Assembly: GCA_019163175.1 (NCBI GenBank)
Contig: JAFLKN010000001.1
Coordinates: 1-64,000 of the forward strand
Direction: 5' to 3'
From: Prolixibacteraceae bacterium
GTDB lineage: Bacteria > Bacteroidota > Bacteroidia > Bacteroidales > Prolixibacteraceae
DNA length: 64,000 nucleotides
Shown here: one piece after another, positions 54,029 to 62,189 of the stretch
How the letters are laid out: every line of letters begins with the position of its first letter
Position numbering within the stretch: position 1 is the first letter of the stretch
Notes under the pieces: generated by a model
Databases searched by the model: none
What the model was told of the DNA's origin: nothing
What the model saw: only the letters and a program-made list of their open reading frames with translations
Program-made: the position numbers and the translations under genes

Positions 54029-54062
54029 AAAAGAGCGGTCCCCAAAGGGTCGCTCTTTTTTA
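54029..54062 (+). terminator. Rho-independent terminator
   Basis: AAAAGAGCG (54029-54037) and CGCTCTTTT (54051-54059) with further T residues, 20 bases after the lipoprotein stop. Confidence 0.85.
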
Positions 54063-54209
54063 TTTAATAATCCATGGTAATCACATTGACTATTTAAGCT
54101 GAAATTCACTTATAACGACAAACGACAGGTTTTTTTCAGCACATTCAACTGATCTTTGACTTTTCAAATCGCAAAACTGGTTCGATACCAGGTGTAACAG
54201 GCAAGATCA

Positions 54210-55124
54210 ATGAATTACAACAAACTATTTTCTAAACTATATGGTGCGGTTGGCGATGCCGACGAGCTTGGACAAGTTGCTTCTTATATTCCGGAATTAG
54301 CCAATATTAATCCCAACAAGTTTGGGGTACATCTTACAACATTAAACGACAATAATTATAGATATGGCGATTCTGACGAAAAATTTTCGGTACAGAGTAT
54401 TGCCAAAGTTCTGGCACTTGTTCTGGCCTACAAACTTGAAGACGAGAAGCTTTGGGATAGAGTTGGTGTTGAACCGTCAGGAACACCTTTTAATTCGCTT
54501 GTGCAGTTGGAATACGATAAGGGAATTCCGCGAAATCCACTAATAAATGCGGGCGCTTTGGTTATCTCAGATATTTTGGTTAGTTATTTTGATGAACCTA
54601 AAAAACAGTTTATCGAATTTGTCCGGAAAGTATCTGGTATTCCCGAAATTGATTTTTCGGCCAGGATAGCCGATTCAGAAAAATCGGTAGGTTATACCAA
54701 TGCCGCATTGGTTAACCTGATGAAATCGTTTGGAAACATCAGAAATAATGTAGATACGGTGTTGGATTTTTACTTCAATCTTTGCTCGATTGAAATGACC
54801 TGCAAAGAACTTTCACGCACGTTCCTTTTTCTGGCCGACTATGGTGTTTGTCCGTATTCAAATGAACGAATAATTAGCATCAGCAAGTCGAAACGAATAA
54901 ATGCCATTATGCAGTTGTGTGGATTTTATGATGAAGCAGGGGAATTCTCTTTTAAAGTTGGTTTGCCCGGAAAGAGTGGTGTGGGTGGCGGAATAATTGC
55001 TATTCATCCAAACAAGTACAGTATTGCTGTGTGGAGTCCCCGACTCAACAAAAAAGGCAATTCAATTCGTGGGATGAAATTTCTGGAACTATTTACTACA
55101 GAAACAAAGGCCTCAATTTTCTAA
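54210..55124 (+). CDS. glsA: Glutaminase
   Basis: A 304-residue glutaminase of usual length. It has the serine active site FSVQSIAKVLAL (S-x-x-K), PRNPLINAGALV, and the lid and tail segments SVGYTNAALVNLMKSFGNI and GLPGKSGVGGGIIAIHP. It converts glutamine to glutamate and ammonia in the cytoplasm. It has no operon partners and is convergent with the LytTR regulator gene across a 40-base gap. Confidence 0.95.
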   Translation: MNYNKLFSKLYGAVGDADELGQVASYIPELANINPNKFGVHLTTLNDNNYRYGDSDEKFSVQSIAKVLALVLAYKLEDEKLWDRVGVEPSGTPFNSLVQLEYDKGIPRNPLINAGALVISDILVSYFDEPKKQFIEFVRKVSGIPEIDFSARIADSEKSVGYTNAALVNLMKSFGNIRNNVDTVLDFYFNLCSIEMTCKELSRTFLFLADYGVCPYSNERIISISKSKRINAIMQLCGFYDEAGEFSFKVGLPGKSGVGGGIIAIHPNKYSIAVWSPRLNKKGNSIRGMKFLELFTTETKASIF

Positions 55125-55164
55125 AATAGCAGGGATAAATTAAGCTTCTGAGAATTAATCGATG

Positions 55165-55881
55165 CTATAAAAAATTCTTATCCAGATATTCCTGAAATTT
55201 GTCTTTGTACTGATCGCTTACCGGAATGTAGGTTTTGCCAAAAATGATACGACTACGTTCTATCGTATCAATTTTATTAAGATTAACGATGAACGAGCGA
55301 TGCACCCGCATGAACTGATCTTCGGGCAATTTTTGTTCGAGCGATTTGATTGAATTAAGCGATAGAACCGGTTTGTCGTCGCCAGTTATATACACTTTGA
55401 TGTAGTCTTTTAATCCTTCCACATACAGAATGTCGTTGAAGTTGATTCGCCTGATTTTATATTCCGATTTCAGGAACAGGAATTGGCTGTTTGCTTCGAT
55501 AGAGGGGAGTGCATTGGCTTCCAGCTCAGCCTGTTTTTTTGCTTTTTGCGCAGCTTTCAGGAATTCTTCGTAGCTGAATGGCTTCAGTAAATAATCAATC
55601 GCATTCAGTTTAAAACCTTCGAGCGCATATTTTTCAAAGGCTGTAGTGAAAACGATTTTGTGAGCCTCTTCCAGGCTTCGGGTAAATTCAATACCTGTCA
55701 GGTCGGGCATCTGAATGTCAACAAAAATCAGGTCAGCTGGCTGCGACGAAAGATAGTCGATTGCATCAAGTGGATTGTCAAACGAGCCCACCAAATCAAG
55801 AAAAGGAGTTTTGCTGATGTAATCACTTACCAAGCGAAGGGCAAGCGGTTCATCATCTATGGCAATGGTTCTCAGTTTCAT
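55165..55881 (-). CDS. LytTR family response regulator
   Basis: A 238-residue regulator. The receiver has DDEPLALRL (D9, D10) and phospho-acceptor D55 (LIFVDIQMPDLTG); the LytTR DNA-binding domain covers about 135-235 (FLFLKSEYKIRRINFNDILYVEGLKDYIKVY, FMRVHRSFIVNLNKI). It works with the histidine kinase encoded just upstream, whose stop overlaps its start by four bases. Both lie at the 3' end of the efflux operon, which they may control. Confidence 0.92.
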   Translation of the reverse strand: MKLRTIAIDDEPLALRLVSDYISKTPFLDLVGSFDNPLDAIDYLSSQPADLIFVDIQMPDLTGIEFTRSLEEAHKIVFTTAFEKYALEGFKLNAIDYLLKPFSYEEFLKAAQKAKKQAELEANALPSIEANSQFLFLKSEYKIRRINFNDILYVEGLKDYIKVYITGDDKPVLSLNSIKSLEQKLPEDQFMRVHRSFIVNLNKIDTIERSRIIFGKTYIPVSDQYKDKFQEYLDKNFL

Positions 55882-56972
55882 ACTTTGGGTATTGTTTTTT
55901 TGATGGAGAGTCCGACGCGAAATATTGTTTCATTGCTTTCAATCGTCAGTTCATGTTTGCCCGGAAACAACAAATTGAGTCGTTTCCTTACATTTTCGAG
56001 ACCTATTCCGGAGTGCTGCATGTCGCCAGCCTGACTGCTTCTTCCAATACTATTTTGTGAAACAAAACTGATTTGTTCGTTTTCAATTTTCATCTGGATG
56101 GTGATGAAAGAATGCTCCCGATAACTGACTCCATGTTTAAACGCATTCTCAATAAACGGGATAAAAAGAAGAGGTGGTATCGAAAAATCAGTAAAATCTT
56201 TAGGGAAATCGACCTGCAGTTCTACTTTTGAATTTTGCCGCAACTTCATCAGGTCAACGTAATTTTTCATGAAGTCGATTTCGTGGCTCATCATTGTTTC
56301 ACCATGTTCCGATTCATAAAGGAGGTACCTCATTAGTTTCGATAATTTCAAAACCGAATCCTGTGCTGTTGGTCCGTCAATACCAATTAAGGAGTAAATG
56401 TTATTCAGAGTATTGAAGAAAAAGTGTGGACTGATCTGGTTTTTGAGGAAAGCCAGTTCTGAATTTAGCTTCTCTTTTTCGAGCTCCTTTTGTTTCTTTT
56501 CATTCTGTTTCAGTTTTTCCATAACTCCCAAACCAATTGCAAAGCCCGAAATTAAAATGGAGGCTAAAATGTGATTAAAAAAACCAAAAACTTTAAACGG
56601 AGGTTGGGAAACTTCTCCTTCGTTCAACTGCTTAAATGCTTCCTTAAATTTTGCATCATGAACAGCGTCGAAAAGGAGGGTGTCGTTGATGTAGGAGGTT
56701 AAGAAATAGGTTAGAAGGATTATTCCGGTCAAAATTAAAAAGTAGGTAATTTTTTTGTCTTGAAGAAAGAAACGAGGTACGAGCCATAAATAACCGATAT
56801 AAAAAATGGCAGCAGCAGAAAAAGTATGCACATAAAATTGATATAAACGCTGCAAATTACCGCTACCAAAAGCGCTATTAAGATAAAGTGGAATGATTAC
56901 AACGATAATCCAGGCGATGACATGAAGGATTATGGCAATTTTTTTATCGGATATAGATAAGGACTTAAACAT
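55878..56972 (-). CDS. LytS-type sensor histidine kinase
   Basis: A 364-residue kinase starting at ATG 56972; a TTG at 56990 lies within a probable promoter box. The N-terminus has four predicted transmembrane helices (about 12-140) with short loops, so no large external sensor. A coiled-coil KLKQNEKKQKELEKEK leads to the His kinase domain with NQISPHFFFNTLNNIYSLI, where the His of SPHFFFN is phosphorylated. The ATPase part has LLFIPFIENAFKHG and GIGLENVRKRL. It senses an envelope signal, possibly membrane stress, and phosphorylates the LytTR regulator. Confidence 0.9.
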   Translation of the reverse strand: MFKSLSISDKKIAIILHVIAWIIVVIIPLYLNSAFGSGNLQRLYQFYVHTFSAAAIFYIGYLWLVPRFFLQDKKITYFLILTGIILLTYFLTSYINDTLLFDAVHDAKFKEAFKQLNEGEVSQPPFKVFGFFNHILASILISGFAIGLGVMEKLKQNEKKQKELEKEKLNSELAFLKNQISPHFFFNTLNNIYSLIGIDGPTAQDSVLKLSKLMRYLLYESEHGETMMSHEIDFMKNYVDLMKLRQNSKVELQVDFPKDFTDFSIPPLLFIPFIENAFKHGVSYREHSFITIQMKIENEQISFVSQNSIGRSSQAGDMQHSGIGLENVRKRLNLLFPGKHELTIESNETIFRVGLSIKKTIPKV

Positions 56973-56987
56973 ACTTTTCGTTTTTAT

Positions 56988-56995
56988 CAAAGATA
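56988..56995 (-). promoter_or_regulatory. Candidate -7 box of the kinase-regulator pair
   Basis: The minus strand reads TATCTTTG (TAnnTTTG), only 15 bases before the ATG at 56972. It would give an almost leaderless transcript and separate control of the regulator genes from the efflux operon. No clear -33 box. Confidence 0.35.
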
Positions 56996-57076
56996 ATACA
57001 CCAAATAGAATTTACTATTTTACGATTTATAATTTGAGCATCGATTCAATAGACAAGAAGAGAATTGTCAATTATT

Positions 57077-58294
57077 TTATTCGTATCTCAGTGCATCAAT
57101 CGGATTCAACCCTGCAGCTTTACGGGCAGGATACCATCCGAAGAAAATACCAATAGCCGAACAAACCAGGAATGCCATAATAACCGAAAATGTTGAGATA
57201 ACCACAGGCCAGCTCATAATTGAAGCGGTAATCTGGGTTGCCACAATTCCAAGCGTAATACCAATAACCCCTCCAAAAACGCTCAACAGAATCGATTCGA
57301 TCAGGAATTGCATCAGGATGTCATTTCCACGTCCGCCAACCGAAAGCCGAAGTCCGATTTCGCGGGTACGCTCAGTAACCGATACATACATGATATTCAT
57401 GATGCCAATACCACCTACCAACAACGAGATTCCTGAAATGGCACCCAGCAATGCAGTCATAATATCGCTAATGGAACTAAACATTTGTACCATTTCGGAT
57501 TGAGACCTCACCTGAAAATCATCGGCCTCAGCTGCCTTTAGCTTGTGGCTATTCCGCAATGATTCGGTGAGTTGAGTTATTGCAACATCATTCAGTGCTT
57601 CGCTGGCTGCCGATGCTGCAATACTCTGGATGTGCGTAATGGCCAGAATTCGCTTTTGAACTGTGGTATAAGGTGCAATAATCAGGTCGTCCTGATCCTG
57701 TCCCATGCCGTTTTCACCTTTTTCGCCCAACACTCCAACGATCAGAAGCGGAATACTTTTAAACCGGATGGTTTGTCCGATTGGGTCGGTTTTCCCAAAT
57801 AGATTTTCGACTATCGTTTGTCCTACCAAACACACCTTGGCATAAGTTTGTATCTCAGTGTCAGTAAAACTTCGGCCCGATCCGATGGTGTATTTCCGGA
57901 TGTTGAAATATTTGTTGTTTACCCCGTATATCGAAGTTGGCCAGTTTTGGTTGCCAACTACTGCCTGTCCACTCGAACGTACTTCAGGCGAAACATCACT
58001 AATAGCCGGGCAGTTTTTTTCAATGGCATCTACATCAGTCAGTTTCATGGTTTTTGCATCGCTGTTTCCCATTCGTACTCCACCTTTTTGTTCTGCTCCA
58101 GGCATGGCAAAAATAAGGTTGGTTCCCATTCCCGACATTTGATCCTGAATACTTTTTTTCGAACCCTGCCCGATGGCCAGCATCACGATTACAGAAGCAA
58201 CTCCGATGATGATTCCCAACATGGTTAAAAAGGCCCTGAATTTATTTCTTCTCAAGGCACTTACCGCTATTTTTATTGAATTTGTATAGTTCAT
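57077..58294 (-). CDS. MacB-like ABC transporter permease
   Basis: A 405-residue permease with the MacB plan: N-terminal helix FLTMLGIIIGVASVIVMLAIG (22-42), a large periplasmic core domain (about 45-275), then three helices (about 280-400) with VGGIGIMNIMYVSVTERTREIGLRLSVG and the C-terminal GWYPARKAAGLNPIDALRYE. With the separate ATPase gene it forms a full exporter. It probably passes substrates from the periplasm to the adaptor and the TolC protein. A 113-base repeat-filled gap separates it from the ATPase gene. Confidence 0.93.
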   Translation of the reverse strand: MNYTNSIKIAVSALRRNKFRAFLTMLGIIIGVASVIVMLAIGQGSKKSIQDQMSGMGTNLIFAMPGAEQKGGVRMGNSDAKTMKLTDVDAIEKNCPAISDVSPEVRSSGQAVVGNQNWPTSIYGVNNKYFNIRKYTIGSGRSFTDTEIQTYAKVCLVGQTIVENLFGKTDPIGQTIRFKSIPLLIVGVLGEKGENGMGQDQDDLIIAPYTTVQKRILAITHIQSIAASAASEALNDVAITQLTESLRNSHKLKAAEADDFQVRSQSEMVQMFSSISDIMTALLGAISGISLLVGGIGIMNIMYVSVTERTREIGLRLSVGGRGNDILMQFLIESILLSVFGGVIGITLGIVATQITASIMSWPVVISTFSVIMAFLVCSAIGIFFGWYPARKAAGLNPIDALRYE

Positions 58295-58318
58295 GACTTT
58301 AAGTTTTTATTTGTTATA

Positions 58319-58392
58319 AGTTCGGAGTTCGGAATGCCTAGAGTTCGGAGTTTTCAACTCTAGGCACTCTAGTACATTTTAGGCACTCCGCA
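58319..58392. repeat. Spacer repeat between ATPase and permease genes
   Basis: TGCCTAGAGTT (58335-58345) pairs perfectly with AACTCTAGGCA (58356-58366). TAGGCACT also occurs as a direct repeat at 58361-58368 and 58380-58387, and GTTCGGA recurs three times near the left end. It looks like a mobile or amplified spacer element inserted in the operon. Confidence 0.6.
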
Positions 58393-58407
58393 CTTTTCTT
58401 CCTCTTC

Positions 58408-59151
58408 CTAAACGAGCTCTTCTACAGGAAGTGCTTTAAGCAATTCAACGGCGTTGTTTCGGTCGGTAACTAGTTCTTCACGAATAATATGTCCATCGCG
58501 GAAAACCACCTGGCGAGTCATAAATTTTGCAATATCGGGCTCATGAGTCACAAAAACGATGGTTTTACCTTTCGAATTTAAATCCTGAAGTAAGGCCATT
58601 ATCTCGTATGAAGTTCGTGTATCGAGGTTTCCGGTTGCTTCGTCGGCCAAAATAACCACCGGATCGTTGACCAGCGAACGGGCGATGGCCACACGTTGTT
58701 GTTGTCCTCCCGAAAGTTGATTGGGCATGTGGTGCATCCTATCGGTTAATCCAACTGCTTCCAGCGCGGCTTCTGCCCGCTCGCGCCGTTCCCTTGGTTT
58801 TACTTTTGAGTTATAGAAAAGCGGAAGTTCAACATTTTCGAGTGCCGAAGTTCGTGATAGAAGATTGTACGACTGAAAGACAAAACCCAACTTGGTATTT
58901 CGTAAACCAGCCAATTCATTCTTCGAAAGTTCGCCCATGCTTATTCCATCCAGAAGATAGCTTCCTGAAGTTGGTTTATCCAGACAACCCAGAACGTTAA
59001 GCATGGTTGATTTTCCGGAGCCACTGGTTCCCATAATGGCTACAAATTCACCTTCTTTAATTTCCATATTTATTCCTTTCAGGGCATGCACAGTAATATC
59101 ACCCACATAAAAATCCTTTTTCAGGTCCCTGACTTCTATTATTGTTTTCAT
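58408..59151 (-). CDS. ABC transporter ATP-binding protein (MacB/LolD type)
   Basis: A 247-residue ATPase with Walker [10 protein letters not shown] (41-49), the Q-loop [10 protein letters not shown], signature [15 protein letters not shown], and Walker [14 protein letters not shown]. It belongs to the MacB/LolD group that powers mechanotransmission rather than transport through the membrane. Its permease and adaptor partners lie on both sides in the same operon. Confidence 0.95.
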   Translation of the reverse strand: MKTIIEVRDLKKDFYVGDITVHALKGINMEIKEGEFVAIMGTSGSGKSTMLNVLGCLDKPTSGSYLLDGISMGELSKNELAGLRNTKLGFVFQSYNLLSRTSALENVELPLFYNSKVKPRERRERAEAALEAVGLTDRMHHMPNQLSGGQQQRVAIARSLVNDPVVILADEATGNLDTRTSYEIMALLQDLNSKGKTIVFVTHEPDIAKFMTRQVVFRDGHIIREELVTDRNNAVELLKALPVEELV

Positions 59152-59239
59152 CTGTATCTAATTAGTTTTAATTGTCAGTTGGAACTAGCCAATAAATATT
59201 CTCCTGTATGAGAAGTAATTCTCATGGCTCGTTTCATGC

Positions 59240-60493
59240 TTATTTGGTTGTTGGCGATGTTGTTGTTTTCCGGTTACTTCCCGGTCTTTGCGGCATGAAA
59301 GGGCTTTTAACTGTAGTTGCTCCTGCTTTTGCTGTGCCACCGGTTGAAGTTGCAGAAACAACCACTTCATCGCCTTCCTTTAATCCGGATAGTACTTCGA
59401 AATGAATTTCATCGGTAACACCGACAGTAATTTTTTGTGGCTGAATAATCGCACCTTGTTTAATCCAAACGGTTTGGCTTTCGCCACCTGCTTGTTGATC
59501 CAGTTGTACTGGTGGGGCTTGTGGTTCTGAAGCCAGCACTCCACTTGTATTACTTTGATTATAAGTAGCCAATGCTGCAGCATCGGGCGTGAATCTTACA
59601 GCTTTTGCCGGAACCAGAATAATATCTTTTTTTTCGGTAACAAAGAATGTTGCGTTGGCCGTCATTCCAGGCATTAAAACTTTTTCGGGATTTGGGGCAT
59701 TAATAACCACTGTATAGGTTATTACATTGGCCGATGAAACCGGTTGTAATCTGATTTCGGTTACCGTACCGGAGAACTTCCGCAATGGGAATGCATCTAC
59801 AGTAAATTCTACGCGTTGGTCGTTTCGCACCTGGCCTATATCGGCTTCGTCTATTTTAGCTTCCACCCGCATTTGAGTCAAATCGTTGGCAATAGTAAAT
59901 AAAGTTGGTGTATTGAAACTTGCAGCTACAGTCTGACCTTCGTCAACGGCACGGTCAAGGATTATTCCGTCGATTGGTGAATAAATACGGGCATACGACA
60001 GGTTAATTTTGTTCTTGTCGTACATCGATTTGGCATTACTCAAAGAGCCCAAGGCATTGTTGTAATTGTATTCGGCGAGATCAAAATCCGACTGGGCAAT
60101 GAGTTTCTTCGCAATCAATGCTTTGTAACGCTCGTAAGTTGCTTTCTGGTACTTGACTTGTGCCTCAGCCTGATCGACCGATGCCTTGCTTTGCTGGAGC
60201 TGTGCCAGCAGAGGAGTCTCGTCCAATTGAGCCAGTAATTGGCCTTTCTTTACTTGTGAATTAAAGTCAACAAATATTTTCTCAATCACTCCTGAAACCT
60301 GAGTTCCCACATTGACTGTTTTGATTGCTTCCAGAGTTCCGGTAGCAGTAATTGTGTTGCTAATAGTTCCCTTTTCAATTCTTGCTGTTTCAAATGAAAC
60401 TGTCTGTTTGGTGCTTCCGAGCGTCCTGTAGGCCAGATAGCCAATGGCAATTACTAAGACTGCCGATCCGATGTATAATATTCTTTTTTTCAT
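59240..60493 (-). CDS. MacA-like periplasmic adaptor (membrane fusion protein)
   Basis: A 417-residue adaptor with an N-terminal anchor helix (5-23), lipoyl halves (GTQVSGVIEKIFVDFNSQVKKGQLLAQLD and ARIYSPIDGIILDRAVDEGQTVAAS), an alpha-helical hairpin (about 95-165) and a beta-barrel domain (VEAKIDEADIGQV). The C-terminal tail (SPFMPQRPGSNRKTTTSPTTK) is basic and probably disordered. It joins the MacB-like permease to the TolC family channel. Confidence 0.93.
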   Translation of the reverse strand: MKKRILYIGSAVLVIAIGYLAYRTLGSTKQTVSFETARIEKGTISNTITATGTLEAIKTVNVGTQVSGVIEKIFVDFNSQVKKGQLLAQLDETPLLAQLQQSKASVDQAEAQVKYQKATYERYKALIAKKLIAQSDFDLAEYNYNNALGSLSNAKSMYDKNKINLSYARIYSPIDGIILDRAVDEGQTVAASFNTPTLFTIANDLTQMRVEAKIDEADIGQVRNDQRVEFTVDAFPLRKFSGTVTEIRLQPVSSANVITYTVVINAPNPEKVLMPGMTANATFFVTEKKDIILVPAKAVRFTPDAAALATYNQSNTSGVLASEPQAPPVQLDQQAGGESQTVWIKQGAIIQPQKITVGVTDEIHFEVLSGLKEGDEVVVSATSTGGTAKAGATTVKSPFMPQRPGSNRKTTTSPTTK

Positions 60494-60534
60494 GATGATG
60501 TATTTATGTTGTTTTAATTTTATCTGATGGATTT

Positions 60535-61872
60535 TTAAAGTGCCAACGGAATTCCCTTGTAGAAATCGAGCACTTTGTAGCTGAAAATCACATTGAATTT
60601 TGATTGCAGCAACTTGCTTTCCGAAGTAATCAAGTTTGTTTTTTGAATCAGAAAATCGACCGAGTTAAGCAATCCTTGTTTGTATTTTTCGGTAGTTACA
60701 TCGTATGACTCCTGGGTTGACTGATTTTGCTCCTGACTTGCAGCGTACTGACTTTTGGCAGAAACCACATCAGCACAAGCTTGTTCTATATTTTTACGAA
60801 GTTCATTTTTAGTATTGATCTCGTCGAGTTCAGCATCTGAAACCGTGATATTAGCAATGGCAACATTCGTTTTAACCTGTTTCTTCTGAAAAATTGGAAT
60901 AGAGAGCGATAAGCCAACAGATGGATTCACTTTGTCCTGTAACTGGCTGGTGTACCCGGCATTTTTCGTCAGGCTCGAATAACCAGTTGACAAGCCTGCA
61001 TCCATCGAAAGACTTGGAAGGCCGTCGGCTTTGGCAATTTTCACATCCAGCAATGCACTTTCTTTGGTCAGTTCTGCATTTTTAATCTGTGGTTTAATTC
61101 CCAGTGCGAGTTGGTAAATTTCCTGTGCATCGGGCGAAGCTGAATCGATCAGTAAACTGTCCAAATTGGGTGAACTAACTTCAAAACTGGCATCAACCGG
61201 CAATTCCATCAACTGCATCAAGGTAACTTTGCCCATTGCCAACTGACTTTGAGCTGAAGCCAAGGTAGATTTTTCAGCGGCCAGTTCAGATTTAATCTGC
61301 AAATAGTCTGACATTGAAATGACACCCAAATCCATGCGCTCTTTCGACAAATTGAGTTGTTCGGTAGTTGATACAATTTGCTTTTCAGCATTGCTTACAC
61401 TCTCGTAGGCATACAAAACCTGCAAATATGCATTGAGAATATTTAGACCAACCGATTCTTTTACCGTTTCTGAATAAAGAAGACCGCTCTGCAAATCGAG
61501 TTCGGCCATCTTAATTTTGTTGGTCAGCTTTTGGCCATTGTAGAGTGAAACACTTGAATTCAGTGAGTAATTGGTACTGTTTGCGCCGCTACTGCTTCCA
61601 TACGAGCCGGTTGTCGAGTCGAATCCTTTGTACCAGTTCAGGTTTTCGCGAACCGATGCATTTACCGAAGGCAATCGGTTGGCCTGTGCCTGATCGGAAT
61701 AAAGCTGATTTTTGTCGTTCGTCAGGCCTGTTTTCTGAATCTGAATGTTTTTACTCAAGGCATAGTTGATGCATTCTTCGAGTGTCCAGATTTTATTCTG
61801 CGCATTTCCACGGTATCCTGAAAAAAGAATCAGGAAGAGAGAAATAATTAAAGTTGATTGAATTGTTTTCAT
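60535..61872 (-). CDS. TolC family outer-membrane efflux protein
   Basis: A 445-residue protein with a signal peptide (1-24, ending GNAQ). Mature domains are two outer-membrane efflux protein repeats of long helices with short strands: WTLEECINYALSKNIQIQKTGL, SVREN.NW, SAEKS..ASAQSQLAMGKVTLMQLM, and SVGLSLSIPIFQKKQVKTNVA. It should form the trimeric outer-membrane tunnel of the tripartite pump. It is the first gene of the operon tolC-macA-ATPase-permease. Confidence 0.93.
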   Translation of the reverse strand: MKTIQSTLIISLFLILFSGYRGNAQNKIWTLEECINYALSKNIQIQKTGLTNDKNQLYSDQAQANRLPSVNASVRENLNWYKGFDSTTGSYGSSSGANSTNYSLNSSVSLYNGQKLTNKIKMAELDLQSGLLYSETVKESVGLNILNAYLQVLYAYESVSNAEKQIVSTTEQLNLSKERMDLGVISMSDYLQIKSELAAEKSTLASAQSQLAMGKVTLMQLMELPVDASFEVSSPNLDSLLIDSASPDAQEIYQLALGIKPQIKNAELTKESALLDVKIAKADGLPSLSMDAGLSTGYSSLTKNAGYTSQLQDKVNPSVGLSLSIPIFQKKQVKTNVAIANITVSDAELDEINTKNELRKNIEQACADVVSAKSQYAASQEQNQSTQESYDVTTEKYKQGLLNSVDFLIQKTNLITSESKLLQSKFNVIFSYKVLDFYKGIPLAL

Positions 61873-62189
61873 GACTTCTATTGAAATTTTGAACCGAAAC
61901 TACGCCAGCTTTTGTTCTGTATAAAATGCAATAGACGTTCGGGCTTATTTTATCGACGGATAGATGTATTTTGAGTTTGGGAAGAATGAAAATCACACAT
62001 AAAAAGGGAACGATTTTAATTTATCACCCAATCTATGATGTTTTCAGGCTATAAAACATTTATCCGATAATGTAAAATTGAAATCATTTTTCTATTTTTA
62101 GAAATGCGAATAAGAAAAAAAGGAATCCATACTTTATCAAAAACATTTGAAAGTGTCGAGTCAGCACTATAATCCCGGACAAAAAAAAG
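61873..62189. other. Divergent intergenic region
   Basis: The 317 bases between the efflux operon and the secreted repeat protein are AT-rich. Promoters for both should lie here, but I find no convincing TAnnTTTG box on either strand and no repeat or RNA gene. Confidence 0.5.
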
